Shown one piece after another: positions 10,498 to 21,977 of a stretch of DNA of 64,000 bases. Under the pieces are notes generated by a model that worked only from the letters and a program-made list of their open reading frames with translations, ran no database searches and was not told the DNA's origin. The translations under genes were made by a program, and so were the position numbers. Numbering within the stretch: position 1 is the first letter of the stretch; every line of letters begins with the position of its first letter. The stretch comes from Tridacna crocea (taxonomy: Eukaryota; Mollusca; Bivalvia; Cardiida; Cardiidae). The DNA lies in the NCBI GenBank assembly GCA_943736015.1, contig OX031070.1:26991673-27055672 (forward strand), read 5' to 3'.

Positions 10498-11059
10498 CTC
10501 TATTTGCCTTGAAAGAAAAAAAAGAACCTTGTGTAAAAATGAGAAAATGCTAATTACTAACATTTTCTTGTTTTCCTACAAGGTCTAACTAAGGGACTTA
10601 AAAAGTCAGGATGATGAAGCTGAATATGGAATTGACAACTCTTGACCGGAGACATGTTAATAAAACAACAGTTAGTAACGTGCATGGATGTTGTCAAGTC
10701 GTGCACTCTTAACTTACGCTAAATCCTCCTTTATCTCTGGTATTGAGCTGTTGTAATAAAGAAAATAACGTAAAAAACTATGCAAAGATACACTTAAAAA
10801 CATCTGAAAACAACAAAATGTTGACAAAATTCTAGTCTTAATTACAGCCAATCTTAATTACTCAAAACTAATAGTTTGTATGATAAGTAAAATCTGTCTA
10901 ATTACCCATCTCTGTTTAGCAAACCCCTTATTTAGCACTCTACCAAACAATGTTTTCAAAAGGCTGGAATTTATTTAATGATACCCCATTCTAACATGAT
11001 CTTGTTTGATCTTGATCAAAGGAAAAAAAGTTCATACTAAGTATGCAAGAGTAGAATCT

Positions 11060-11195
11060 CGTGGATTATTTATAGTGCCTCATGATTCACAACCATGGAT
11101 TATTTCAGAAATAATCCTCTTTCTATTGTGATTACTTGTTCAATAAACCACTGTTGTGAGTTATGAGGCACAATAAATAATCTATGAGGACAAAT
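11060..11195. repeat. Diverged inverted repeat
   Basis: GATTATTTATAGTGCCTCATG pairs imperfectly with a CATGAGGCACAATAAATAATC-like segment. A third related piece lies at 11205-11250. Probably an old MITE; ends not resolved. Confidence 0.45.
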
Positions 11196-11784
11196 GCCCT
11201 AGTAGTTTATTGATTGTGCCTCATAACTCACAACATGGTTTATTGAATGATAAATTTAATTGAATAATAATTTCAATTGTAACATAACCAATTCTTAATG
11301 AAAGGAAAACAAGTTAATACTAAGAGGAGAAATGTGGATGCAGATTATATTCAATTGAATGATTTACTACTACCTGTACTTTACACAGAATGATGTCACT
11401 CTATTATAGAATAACATAGATTTTACCACATTTTTTGTTGCACTGTGCTGAAATCATGTGTCATGTTAAAATGAAGAAATAATCTTCTTTCTATCATGGT
11501 TTATCATTCAATAAACATCCAGAATACTGTTCACTGATTGGTCAGATATATGCTAGATTTAACTGATGATATCTGGAAACTGTTATTAAATTATTGATTA
11601 ATGTAGACAGACTCAAATACTTACTGTCACAGAGACTTCCTTCAGATGGAGGAGAAAAGACTTACTAGCACAATATATGTTTTAGATGCAGATTATACAC
11701 TAAACGCTTTTTGGGATCAAACTGTGACCAACAACACATTAACCTCACAATAAAATGTTTTTCTGTACAAAATCTGCAAACAAG

Positions 11785-11940
11785 GTTAATTAAAATGTTG
11801 CGAGAAAATAGGGAAATTGTTGACAACCAGCTTCTTCTCCATTTCCAACAATGTTTTCTTCTCCTCCAGAAACAAATGCAATGATTTGAGTCACATTTGC
11901 TTTGTTGTCTGCTAATACATGTATTTTCAGTTTTTCAAAT
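11785..11940 (-). mobile_element. T1 MITE, decayed
   Basis: The core is still recognisable (AATTGTTGACAACCAG...TTCTTCTCC) and so is the TTTGTTGTCTGC arm. Ends are not identifiable. Confidence 0.55.
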
Positions 11941-12385
11941 AGCAATGTTGTTCTCTGATAACAATTAACAGTTAAAAAGTATTTAATCCTATCCTTTGTT
12001 TTTAAAACCCTAACAATGTGTGCACAGTTGTTCAAAAATTACACTGAAAAGTACCCTTTCTTTTGTCAAATAAGGCTTAGTAACTTTTAGTTCTTTTGCA
12101 GACAACAAACTTCTCAACATGTTCATAATTATTAAAAGCAATGCTATCAGCAGCTAATAATGTAAGGAGTTGTCTTTGAAACGGAAGAAAACTTTGTCAT
12201 TTAAAAATGAAAATGAAGGAGACCAGTTCTCTCCCCTTTTTCCACAGAGATTTTATAAAGTTAGGATCATGAAATACATAGGATTGTTAAAGGTAAAGAG
12301 AGAAAGTAGTGCTTGGAGGTGCAGATTGACTTAGTAGCAGAGGAGAAAATAGAGGAATTAGCATAGATTGGAACAGATGTACTTA

Positions 12386-12736
12386 TTATACTGCAAAGAA
12401 ATTTTTTGTGATCTAATTGGTTAACATGCGGGTAACATACATATCATGTACCCTGGCAAAAACCACGTAAAGCCAGTTTCCCTTTTGAGTGCCCTGCAAA
12501 CATCACTACACGTGCAACACAACATCCAAAATGGTGGTGGTGTTCGATCACCAGACTGCATGTTTATTCACCAAACTGCATGTTTTAGTGATATCACTTT
12601 CCAGTGACATCAGTTTTCATTGAATTGGGGCACTCAGAAGGGAATTTCTATTTTGTCAGCATACTCCATTTATAAGATCATAAAACAGGAAAATTTCGCT
12701 TTATGTGCTTTGAAAGGGTAAAACTTTGCAGTATAA
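12386..12736 (+). mobile_element. TIR element D, copy 2
   Basis: Same ends as copy 1 (TTATACTGCAAAG / CTTTGCAGTATAA). It has a roughly 40-base extra segment near the left end (around 12430-12470) that copy 1 lacks. Confidence 0.7.
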
Positions 12737-12740
12737 TAAA

Positions 12741-12880
12741 TTGTCGTAAGATCAGGTGGCAGGGCACTTGGAAACTTGTTCATGGCTGTATGGAATCATG
12801 TTGCTACCTCACATTCAGCTCGGGGTGACATGATTCACCACAGCTGTGAACAAGTTTTCAAGTCCCCTGCCACCTGAATG
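12741..12880. repeat. Inverted repeat beside element D, copy 2
   Basis: Arms GCACTTGGAAACTTGTTCA and TGAACAAGTTTTCAAGT flank a loop longer than in copy 1. It sits immediately after element D as at 1231-1340. Confidence 0.65.
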
Positions 12881-12982
12881 TACAACTAATAATGTACAGT
12901 ATATAAAAAAATAGATTAATATATTTTATGGGACCATACTGTGAATAGCAATGCAATGAATTGTCTGAATATCACCTGAAGA

Positions 12983-13218
12983 TTAATTCTTCATTACACA
13001 ATACCTACTGTTGACGACACTGAGAAAGAAGCCTTTAGAAAACATTGTGGGAAAAGGAGAAAATGCAGGTAACCAGCATTTTCTCCTTTTCCCACAATGT
13101 TTTCTACTCTTCACAAAACAAATTTCTATTTTTCTATTTTTCAGTCACATTTATTTTATCGTCTGCAATGCTTTCAATTTGGACCAGTCTGAAATCTGTC
13201 CTTTGAAAAAAGAGTTAA
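12983..13218 (-). mobile_element. T1 MITE, complete
   Basis: TTAATTCTTCATTACACAA to AAAAGAGTTAA. Good hairpin. A partial opposite-orientation arm follows at once (13215-13285), sharing the TTAA. Confidence 0.8.
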
Positions 13219-13627
13219 CTCTTCATCACATGAAAAAAATTTAGGAATGTCCAAATAGAAAGCATTTACAGACAACAATATAATTCGGTGCCTTAGAATG
13301 AGAAAGTCGTAAGTGAAAAAACAGAGTTTTGAGAAAACTTGAAAAAACATTTTCATTGCAACAATAGCAGACCATTTTCAATAATGAATGTTTTATTCTA
13401 TTCTACCTTAGAAGCAAAATGTAAATGGCCATTGATAACAATTAATTACCTTAACTAATGTGAGAAAAATAGGAAAAAAACTTGCAAACGTCCTTTATAC
13501 GTAAATTGTTCCAAAGTGGACAAGTGAAGAAAGGTCGTAAGTGCTAGTTACAATCTTTTTGTCAAAATAGTATGTTATAAAAGGTATTGACAGAAGGTCG
13601 TAAGTGTAGCTGCATCTTTTAAAGTTA

Positions 13628-14560
13628 TCCCCCGCTGTAAACCTGGATGAGATTATAGGAATGGCCTCAGCTTTCAGTCTGTGTGTCTGTCTGTCCACAA
13701 CTTTTTCTTGTGTGCTTTATATCTCCTGAACCCTTTGAAAGATTTTCATCAAACTTTGGCTAAATGTTTATCTAGGTAAGATGGTGTGCAGTATCCAAGA
13801 TTCATAACACTATCTTCATTATTTTTGGAGATATTGACCTTTGTTATTTTACAATTTGAATTTTTGTGTGGAGCATCATTTCCAAAATATAAATGCTCTT
13901 GACTTCAGTAGATCACATTTAAGAGAAGTGCAAAGCATAAGATCCTTAATTCAGTCTACATTATTTTTTTATTTATTGCCCCAAAAATGAATTTTGTTCG
14001 GAGCATAACTCCCCAAAGTATGAGCTATTGCCTTTAAACTTCATAATTATACAAAGAGAACATGTTCGGCAGAAGTGCAGTGCACAAGGCCAATAACTGG
14101 TTTCCATTATTTCTGGAGTTGTTGCCCTCAGTTATGTAGCATAACTTTTTTTTGGCTTAAAGTTTCATATGCAAATAGATAATGTTGAGGAGAAGTGCAA
14201 GCCTCAAGATCCATTACTCTGCCTCCATTATTTTTGGAGTTATTCCCTTACATTTGTTTTTTTCTTTTTACAAATTTGATTTTAGTCTAGTGCATATATT
14301 CCAAAGTATAAAAACTATTTACGTTCAAATTCATATGCTGGCAGATCATATTGGGGACACGAGCAGCGCACAACATCCATAAATCTGTCTCCATTTTTTT
14401 TCCAGTTTTTGCCCTTATATAGATTTGTCTTGAGCATAACGTTCAAAGTATAAAAGCAACAGGTTTTAAACTTCTAAGGATAGACCATCTTGAGGACAAG
14501 TACAGTGCACAGCAATCATACTTCTGTCCTCCAATATATTTTTTGGACTGATTGTCTAAA
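13628..14560 (+). repeat. Degenerate tandem repeat block (units of ~140 bp)
   Basis: Phrases recur with drift, for example TCATTATTTTTGGAGATATT, CCATTATTTCTGGAGTTGT and CCATTATTTTTGGAGTTATT, each following AGAAGTGCA(A/G)GC-like text. The style resembles the internal repeats of the Helentron-like element at 55951-57750, but ends were not found. Confidence 0.5.
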
Positions 14561-15305
14561 AAGCTGCAAAAGCCAGCATCCTACTCATGGGTCTAATATT
14601 TGAAGCCTGGCTTGTATTTGTTCAGCCTTAATGTCTGCAGGGTTTGTTGATATACCATCAAGAAATTATTTTGCTTTACGAATATAAATTCCTCGGTGCC
14701 ACAGAAGATATGGATATATGACTGGCTTTGTGTTTTGTAATGATATGATGATTGAAGAGTGATTATAAAATGTTCAGTGCAATCAAGTGTTTTTTAGGTC
14801 GGGTGGCACAGGATATAGCTGACTTTCAGACTGCCATCTTGCTATATTTACAACTATAGGCATTTATACAACAGCTACAGATTACAAACAGGTCTACAGC
14901 TAGACGAACAGTAATTTATATTAAGTAGACAAGTACAAATAAACACTTAAATACTGTTTAAACCTATGAACTAGTTTGAAAACTTAAAATAAACTGTTTA
15001 ACATTTCTAAGACAGCAACATACTAGTAACCAGCCACAGTCCCTTTACCAATAGAGTTTCTTTTGAAACTTCTCTATTTGAAAATTATTTGCAGACAACA
15101 GATCAATGCAGTTCTAGTTGTAGTTCAAACAGTTGAATTTGTCTTCATAATGGTTAAACAACATAATATGTAGTAGGAAAATAGTGAAATGCTGATTTCC
15201 TGTAGTTTTGTTAAAGAACAAGATTGCTGTTTTAATCATATACCTATAGAATTCCAATAAAAACCCTACCACATGTAAATAAGTCCAGAAGAACAGCTTT
15301 TGATG

Positions 15306-15505
15306 GTTAACTTCTCACTAGATTAAACCAGCTTTTTATGGACCAGAGGTTGACGGTTGTAGAAAACAGTCCTAACAAGCATTTTCTCCTTTTCCCATAA
15401 CGATTTCTACCCATCCAAAGAAAATCTATATTAGATCCGAAATTATTTTTTTGACTGCAAAGCCTTTTGATTTTGATGAGACGAAAATTTTGCCACATGT
15501 TATAG
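15306..15505 (-). mobile_element. T1 MITE, decayed
   Basis: GTTAACTTCTCACTAG start, a half-preserved core (AAGCATTTTCTCCTTTTCCC) and a right arm ending in TTTTGCCACATG. Only one side of the hairpin survives. Confidence 0.6.
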
Positions 15506-16797
15506 TATTAAACAGAGAAATCACTCATGTTGAGCAACTTCTCCTTTCACAAAGATATTCTGAAGAATGATATAGTAAACCACTTTATGCGGAAGAGCAA
15601 TCGGTAGCTCTGAAACAATAGTGTGTGTAGCAGCGGTAGGAGAAACTCTACAGAAGAATAATTATATAGGTGCACTGACATCTGCAATATAACTGGATCA
15701 ATGTTGAAAGCGACACTAAACCTAAATGGGCAACTAATTGAAAATGGGCACTTATGTTTTTGGATAAAAGACAGAAATATTATACTTTCACGGGTCTCTT
15801 TGCCTTAAACTGACACAGACAGCATACCGCAAACCAAGATTAGACTTCATATTCTTTGCAGTCTAATCTTAAACCACAAGGGTTCCATTAACACACATGG
15901 ACAAGTAAGCTGTATTCTAATATGAAAGAAATAATGAAGAAAGCAGCTTAAAGAAAAAAAAAAAAACACTAAACAGTTGCCGTATTGTGTTTAAAACTGA
16001 TTGAATTAGCTTAGAGAGTGTGTAATTTCACAAAGGTCCAATTCTCTACGCAGTATGGTCAGTGCGAATACTATTACACGTTTCAGTCTTTTTCTGCCAA
16101 AATCAGTTTAATTTTAGCTTTAACAAGATAAGAGACGCTTAGGAGGCGTTTTATACTATTTTTCATTAAAGTTGTCTATCCTTAATATAAGTTAAACCAC
16201 TTTTAAATACTTACCCAAATGCTCATGCTGAATTTCTATGAATTGTTTATTGTCTTTCCCTCCCTCAAACTTTTGACCGTGCTGTAATCTCTACACCAAA
16301 GTCAGTTTCATAAATTTTTCTTGTGTCTTATTCATTTCATCTTTTTCTTTGGTAAAGGTGCATATAATTGGCTTAATTTCTATTAATTCTGTGTTTGTTC
16401 TATATGATATACGACAGAAAAGTTTGATCATGTATTTTCAAGGATTCCTCATTTGTAAGACTTAATTCAATAAGTTGTAAAACAAGGGCGTATCTAGCAG
16501 TTACGACCTTCTCATTCAACTTTGAGGTACTTTGTAAAATTTTTACAAAAGGTCGTAAGTGTCACATACGACCTTATGTTATAAGCAGATTGAAACACAT
16601 TTTACTTACGACCTTTTTCAGCACCTTATTTGGTCAACACAACAAGTTCCAATTTCTATGAAATAAACATCAAATGATAGAGATTGAAACTTCGTTTCCA
16701 AATATGTATGCATCATATAAGGTCGTAAGTGACACTTACGACCTTATCATTCTAAGGCATCGAATTGTGGCTCCAATGATGGAATTTCACTGTGATA

Positions 16798-16907
16798 CTG
16801 AAGAAAACATTGTGGGCAAAGAAGAAAATGCTGCTTACAAGCATATTCTCCTTTTCCCACAAGGTTTTCAAAAAAGGCTTCTTCTGTAGGATCTTTAAAA
16901 CCATTAA
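16798..16907 (+). mobile_element. T1 MITE, left arm missing
   Basis: Begins at GAAGAAAACATTGTGGG inside the element and runs through the hairpin and right arm to TTAA. It abuts the next copy. Confidence 0.65.
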
Positions 16908-17069
16908 CTCATTACCAAACGACAAAATTATAGGTTTGTCCAAATCGAAAGCATTTGCAGACGACAAAATAAAAGTGACTGAACAAGCATGTTCTCCTTT
17001 TCCCATAGTGCTTTCTAAAGGCTTGTTTCTTAGGGTCGTCAAAAGACGGATTGAGTGGTATAGGGTTAA
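16904..17069 (+). mobile_element. T1 MITE, half hairpin deleted
   Basis: TTAACTCATTACCAAACGA to GGTATAGGGTTAA. The ascending hairpin strand is missing, so the left arm runs straight into TTCTCCTTTTCCC. Confidence 0.75.
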
Positions 17070-17136
17070 TGGCTCTGGCAACAAACCAGTTTTCTCACAT
17101 ATTATGGTACTAGAGAAACCACTTGTAACAACTATC

Positions 17137-17281
17137 GTTTTACCACACAATCCCAACTTTTAACAACCCTGAAAGAGAAAGCTTACAGAGACAGAAATTG
17201 TCATTTTAGCAACATTAACTTTATCGCTGCAAATGCTTTTCATTTAGATGAATTCAACATCTTGTCGTGTGGCAGAGAGCT
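17137..17281 (-). mobile_element. T1 MITE lacking the hairpin
   Basis: TTTTACCACACAATCCCAACT start and TTGTCGTGTGGCAGAGAG end with the core replaced by a short unrelated joint. Confidence 0.6.
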
Positions 17282-17551
17282 ATACTACCATGTACTTTGT
17301 GTAATTTGTATTTATTTAATGGTTTTGAAAAAAGCATTTATGTGTACTTCAAATGAAATTTCACATGTCTGATACACCAGAAAATAGAGATTTACAGAAA
17401 ATGAATTTAACAGATCTATCATGAAAACAATTCAAGCACTGCCATGAGGTAACTGTGTATCACTGTAAAGCAAAGTTTGAATACATGCAAAGTGTACAAT
17501 ACAGAAAAGAAAAGAACTGATACAGTGTCAACTAGAGCTATCACTTAACAT

Positions 17552-18056
17552 GATTATACCCCCCCTACCAATTCCTTGTCACAAAATCAGGTTTTTGTCA
17601 CAGAATGCAGACTTGATTAGTACAAAAGTAAAAGTTGAAAAAAGTTCAAGGGGAAATAATTCCGTAACAAATTGCAGCAGGGTCATGAAAATTGGACATG
17701 CACAACATCATATATATAGGAACCTTGTATGTAAATTTGAGTTCATGAAAATTGCACATGCACAACATCATATATATAGGAACCTTGTATGTAAATTTGA
17801 GTTCATGAAAATTGCACATGCATAACATCATATATATAGGAACCTTGTATGTAATTTGAGTTCATGAAAATTGCACATGCATAACATCATATATATAGGA
17901 ACCTTGTATGTAAATTTGAGTTTAGTATGTGAAAAAGTGCAGGAGTATTGCTCCTGACAAATTTGCGTAGACAGATGGATGGACATATTGACAGACAAAA
18001 AGACAGCCATGGCGATTCCAGTATACCTCCCTCCACTACATTGTGGGGGGTATAAA
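17552..18056. mobile_element. TIR element with TATACCCCCC ends
   Basis: TTATACCCCCCCTACC at the left mirrors TGTGGGGGGTATAA at the right. The interior contains a 60-bp tandem array and an (AGACAGA)-rich stretch. No coding frame apart from the translated array. Confidence 0.6.
17683..17924 (+). repeat. Tandem array, four ~60-bp units
   Basis: Each unit contains ATGAAAATTGCACATGC and ACATCATATATATAGGAACC. The units are nearly identical; the third is one base shorter. Confidence 0.9.
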
Positions 18057-18124
18057 AAAGAATTAACTGTGGAACAATAATTATCAGCTTTTATGCAAGT
18101 GTGCATGCTTATTTGTCAACAAAT

Positions 18125-18353
18125 TTAACCCATTACCACACAATCCTTACTTTTGATGACCCTGAGAAAGAAGTCTTTAGAAAACATTGTGGGAAAAGGA
18201 GAAAATGCTGGTAACCAGCATTTACTCCTTTCCCCACACTGTTTTCCACCTTTCATAAAACAAATTTCAAATTTTCAGTCACTTTTATTTTGTCATCTGC
18301 AAGTGATTTCGATTTGGATAGACCTAAAATTTTGTCATTTGGTAATGGGTTAA
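18125..18353 (-). mobile_element. T1 MITE, complete
   Basis: TTAACCCATTACCACACAA to GGTAATGGGTTAA, with small mismatches in the descending hairpin strand. Confidence 0.85.
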
Positions 18354-18495
18354 CCAATCATGGAGAAATGTATGCATGTGTGTCCACAAATTCCACCAAT
18401 CATGCAAATATGTATGCAGGTGTATATGCTCATTCCACCAATTAATCAAAAGTGTAGGCATGTGTGTATACAAATTCCACCAATCATGCACATTG
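18354..18495. repeat. Short tandem array, ~45-bp units
   Basis: AATTCCACCAATCATG and variants recur three to four times, each followed by CATGTGTGT-like text. It starts directly after the T1 MITE. Confidence 0.65.
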
Positions 18496-19350
18496 CAATA
18501 AGTCACCTGAAATAGCGCAGAAAGAGTCCACGACTCATTTTTTTGCCTGATAACCATGTTTGTATGTCCCTGTCACAGAGTATAGAAAAGTCAATCATAA
18601 TAATGTACAATAACTTATCATCACATGTAGATTTTAACATTTTGACACAATTTTAAAGTTTTCCTATAAAATTGTTTTATTTAAATGGTGTTTTACACCG
18701 CTTTCATTACATATTTTTCAAGGGTTTCATCGATCCCAAATGACTATAAAATGTTTAACCAAAGTACATCCAACCAGGATTTCTTTCTCATAGATCCATA
18801 TTCCTTTATCATGGGGCCAGGCAAGATTCCTCTTTCAGAAGACTGAACAAATCATCCATAAACATAAATCATTAGTTTTGTCGTATTCCCTTCCAAATCT
18901 AGTCATGAAAATAGTTTCTACCTATTTATTTATTATCTTTTATTTTCTTATCTAGTGTAATAAATCTTAAATGGACCTTAATGACATATCAACTATATTT
19001 TGACAAAATTTGATCTTATCCCATTAAAGGACTGAGAAATTAAATGCCTGTGAGATACCCTGTTTCAGCAAACACCATCCTAAAACATTACACTGTCCTC
19101 AAATGATTAAAAAATACAGAAAGAGTCACAAAGGTTCAGTAGAGTCAATGCAATTCCCAAATGATATAATTTTTGCTCCATGTTCAATCAAGTTTCTCAA
19201 CTAATTCTTTATGACTGAAATTGATAGAAGATAAATATAATCACCATTTTATAGGGTATTTACTTAGGAATCAACAAACAACAGGTAAGAAAGTGAATCG
19301 CTACTTTGAATACAAGGGAAATTTGACAGAACTAAGGTCTGTATTCACCA

Positions 19351-19519
19351 ACCATTCTTAAAAACATTCTAAGTGTCTTCCTCCAAGATTTTCTAAATTT
19401 GTTAAGTCACACAACTCCTGACTGCCAGAACCAAATGGTTTAGTAAATCAAGAGTTGTGTTACTCTCCAATTTATTTTCTGGAGAATAAGACTTAACACA
19501 TTCTTAAGAAAGCTGGTTA
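19351..19519. mobile_element. Small TIR element Q, copy 1
   Basis: ATTCACCAACCATTCTTAA at the left mirrors TTCTTAAGAAAGCTGGT at the right. Related sequences lie at 40107-40219 and 60163-60315. Confidence 0.55.
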
Positions 19520-19765
19520 ATTTTTTACTATGGACCAGGATTTGTAATTCTATGATGGTCAATAATAACTCCAACTTGGGCTGTTAACAAAATATAAACT
19601 TACTGTTTAGGAGATCTGTTAAATATATAAGTGGTTAATTCAGATAGAATGTGAATTTGTAAGTATTAAGAAAAGTGATTTTATGATCGGTTTGAAGCAG
19701 ACAGGTAGGTGATTTCAACTGGTGAGATTAGAATACTGTATTTTTATTGGTCAGTTTAAACTTAC

Positions 19766-19849
19766 TCTTGTACCCGTTCTGGGTAATAATCTTCCAGATG
19801 TGGTAATGGAACCAGTCCATTTACACTGCCACTTGTTGAACTGTTCAAA
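19766..19849 (-). CDS. Gene A exon 4 (acceptor ambiguous by 9 bp)
   Basis: The donor is a consensus CAAGA|GTAAGT. Two acceptors are possible, AAAAG (exon from 19849) or GAACAG (exon from 19840). They differ by exactly three codons, so both keep the frame. Joined to the AG left by exon 3, the reading is S-(LNS)-STSGSVNGLVPLPHLEDYYPERVQ with two bases (GA) left over. NAGNAG-like 9-bp alternatives of this sort often yield two isoforms. No domain is recognised. Confidence 0.7.
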
Positions 19850-19966
19850 CTTTTGACAGGCAAAATAAACCCATTAGCTAACAATGGTATGTGAATAATT
19901 ATCAAGCAACAAATACATATCCCGATCAAAAAAATCCACGTGGTACCAGACGTATAATGTACTTAT

Positions 19967-20398
19967 TTCATGCTTTCCGGTGGGATATCGAGAAATAGCA
20001 GTGAAAATATTTTTCGATCTTACACCAGTGAAAATACCGATTTTCACGTTCTTGTTGCCTAGGTAAATTGCGCGTGCCTAACAACCAGATGGGAAATATG
20101 ACGTCATATACCTTACATTTCTCGCGCTTGACGTCACGTTGCTATGCGGGAGAGGTACGCCACGGGGAATGAGGGAAAAAAATTGTACTGAATTTTGATA
20201 AAGCTCCTCCCAGAAAGGGTTAAAAGCATAAAATAAATAGAATATTTGTTTTTTTCGGTGTAAGATCGAAATTTATTTCATCTCGTGAACACCATCGGTA
20301 ATATTTTCACTCGTGGCTGCGCCACTCGTGAAAATATTACCGATGGTGTCCACTCGATGAAATAAATTTCGATCTTACACCGAAAAAAACAAATATCC
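19967..20398 (+). mobile_element. Palindrome-ended element R, copy 1
   Basis: A unique region (CGTTCTTGTTGCCTAGG, GTACGCCACGGGGAATGAGG) followed by a 143-base near-perfect palindrome (20248-20390) centred on GTGGCTGCGCCAC. A second copy lies inverted at 39532-39971. The GC-rich TGACGTCA-containing part stands out from the AT-rich intron. Confidence 0.75.
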
Positions 20399-20493
20399 TC
20401 TATTTCTTACACCACTAGGATCTTTTTATAGGTTATTTATAAATGAAAAAAAAATAGATGGCTAAAACATTACATAAAAGGGACATGATGACT

Positions 20494-20723
20494 CTAAACC
20501 CTTTACCACAAGGCAAAATTTTCAACTTATCCTAATTAAAAGCATTTGCAGATGACAATTTCATAGCGGTTCACATTATGCAACTTCCCTTTGACAGGTT
20601 AAAAAACTTTGTGAGAAAAAGAGAAAATGCTGGATACCAGCATTTTCTCCTTTTCCCACAATGTTTCCAAAAGGCTTCTTCCGCAGGGTCGTCAAAAGTC
20701 GTCATTATGTGGTAAAGGGTTAA
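20494..20723 (+). mobile_element. T1 MITE, complete
   Basis: CTAAACCCTTTACCACAAG to GGTAAAGGGTTAA with a full hairpin. Confidence 0.83.
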
Positions 20724-20912
20724 AACAGATTTTCAAGAACAGAGCTATTGGTTTAATTATTGATAACGATTGCCAGCTAAAATTCTATACTAAGGGAAAA
20801 ACATTCCAAATATTTCAGCAAACAGTTTAAAACTAAGTTGGAAATCCATTTGCAACATACATGTAGCTATTGCAGAAAGAATTAAGAAAACAAAATTCAT
20901 TCTTGTGGTTAT

Positions 20913-21135
20913 TTAACTCAGTACCAAACGACAAAATTGTAGACTTGTCCAAATCGAGCATTTGCAGACGACAAGATAAAAGTGACTGAAAATTTGAAAC
21001 TTGTTTTGTGAAGGGTAGAAACATTATGGGAAAAGGAGAAAATGATGGTTACCAGCATTTTCTCCTTTTCCCACTATGTTTTCTAAAGGCTTTTTCTCAG
21101 GGTGGTCAAAAGAAGGGATTGTGTTAATGGGTTAA
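20913..21135 (+). mobile_element. T1 MITE, complete
   Basis: TTAACTCAGTACCAAACGA to TTAATGGGTTAA. Hairpin with two mismatches. Confidence 0.83.
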
Positions 21136-21309
21136 GGCAAATGCAGATATTTGGAAAATGGTATTCATTCTTAATAGAGGGCCAGAAACTTCTGTATTAA
21201 ACAAGTGATTTCAATATCAAAATCACTATGCTGTATGAATAAAGCAAGATTTATGGAAAATTCTGGTTTGTTCAAATATATTAAAACCACGATCTTAAAA
21301 AAATCTTAC

Positions 21310-21494
21310 CTTGAATTGCTTCCTTTCCTATATTTGCCCACAAGACGGCCTTCAAAAGACTCAATGTAATCAAGGTCATCATCCAGTTCCGAGTCAGGAA
21401 TGCCCGTGGAGTCAGTAGTCTCTTTCAGCTGTTTGCTGTGCAGATGTGCTTGATGAACAAAGTTACAGAAGTGGGGAGTGTGTCCTCTATATAC
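21310..21494 (-). CDS. Gene A exon 3
   Basis: The acceptor reads TTATTTCAG on the minus strand and the donor is CAAG|GTAAGA. The 185 bases begin in phase 0 and leave two bases (AG) over. Translation gives 61 residues starting VYRGHTPHFCNFVHQAHLHS, then an acidic stretch PDSELDDDLDYIESFEGR and a basic end VGKYRKGSNS. Base composition is clearly richer in GC and codon-like compared with the flanking introns. No family is recognised. The acidic patch after a basic exon 1 suggests a modular, mostly extended protein; this is inference. Confidence 0.8.
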
Positions 21495-21941
21495 CTGAAA
21501 TAAACCTCTCTCTTCATGAAGAAGTCCTCATGGTAATCACTATTGATGGATGTTGTGTTTTATTTTGTATTCATCAGTATTGCATACTTTATTACACGGT
21601 CAATCAGAACTCAAGAAAGAGGGAGTGTTTTTGATTTCAAAATTGAAAATATGGATTATTTTCGACTAAACCCTAAGTTGTGGGTAATCATTAGAATCAG
21701 TCCCAGCATCCACTCATGTCATTTTATATTTTCAGTAAGTGCTATGTTCATACAGCACACAGCTCTGACATACAATGGTCAGCCTGCACACTTTTTCTTC
21801 ATTGGTCATGAAAGCAACTTAAGTTGTGCTTTGCAATTTAGATCATGTTGTGTTTTGCAATTTAGATAATCTCACAAAAGATGGCAAGAACAATACTGAA
21901 GAAAAAAACAATTTATGTGTGTATTTAATTTTTGTACTTAC

Positions 21942-21977
21942 ATATGTTGGTCTTGGTATATACTGAAGTTCTCTTCT
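21942..21977 (-). CDS. Gene A exon 2 (36-bp micro-exon)
   Basis: On the minus strand a T-run and TTTGCAG acceptor precede 36 bases, followed by a consensus GTAAGT donor. Both ends are phase 0, matching the end of exon 1 and the start of exon 3. The exon encodes RRELQYIPRPTY. The strong donor, the exact multiple of three and the open frame on both sides support it despite its size. I have no independent homology evidence. Confidence 0.7.

Larger units (their letters stand above)
13283..16770. mobile_element. Possible 3.5-kb TIR element with GTCGTAAGTG subterminal repeats
   Basis: The left edge (AATTCGGTGCCTTAGAATGA, then GTCGTAAGTG) is mirrored at the right edge (CACTTACGACC, then ATTCTAAGGCATCGAATT). 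Further GGTCGTAAGTG motifs occur at 13531 and 13594, and in both orientations at about 16502, 16553, 16607 and 16722. The inside carries a degenerate repeat block, a decayed T1 MITE and AT-rich filler. No transposase frame is seen, so it would be non-autonomous. Confidence 0.5.
4187..19765 (-). other. Gene A intron 4 (about 15.6 kb)
   Basis: This intron carries TIR elements, about ten T1 MITEs, an intact SINE, two Mutator-like copies and the possible 3.5-kb GTCGTAAGTG element. Stretches 6103-6416, 7410-7720, 10640-11050, 12036-12385 and 18500-19345 hold no feature I can support. 12165-12300 may be a heavily decayed T1 copy. Confidence 0.55.
19850..21309 (-). other. Gene A intron 3
   Basis: Contains the palindromic element at 19967-20398 and T1 MITEs at 20494-20723 and 20913-21135. 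The 170 bases next to exon 3 hold nothing recognisable. Confidence 0.6.

Noticed and set aside
17683-17924. CRISPR-like array of regular 60-bp repeats
   Set aside because: The units are directly adjacent without variable spacers, in a eukaryotic TIR element; it is an ordinary tandem repeat.
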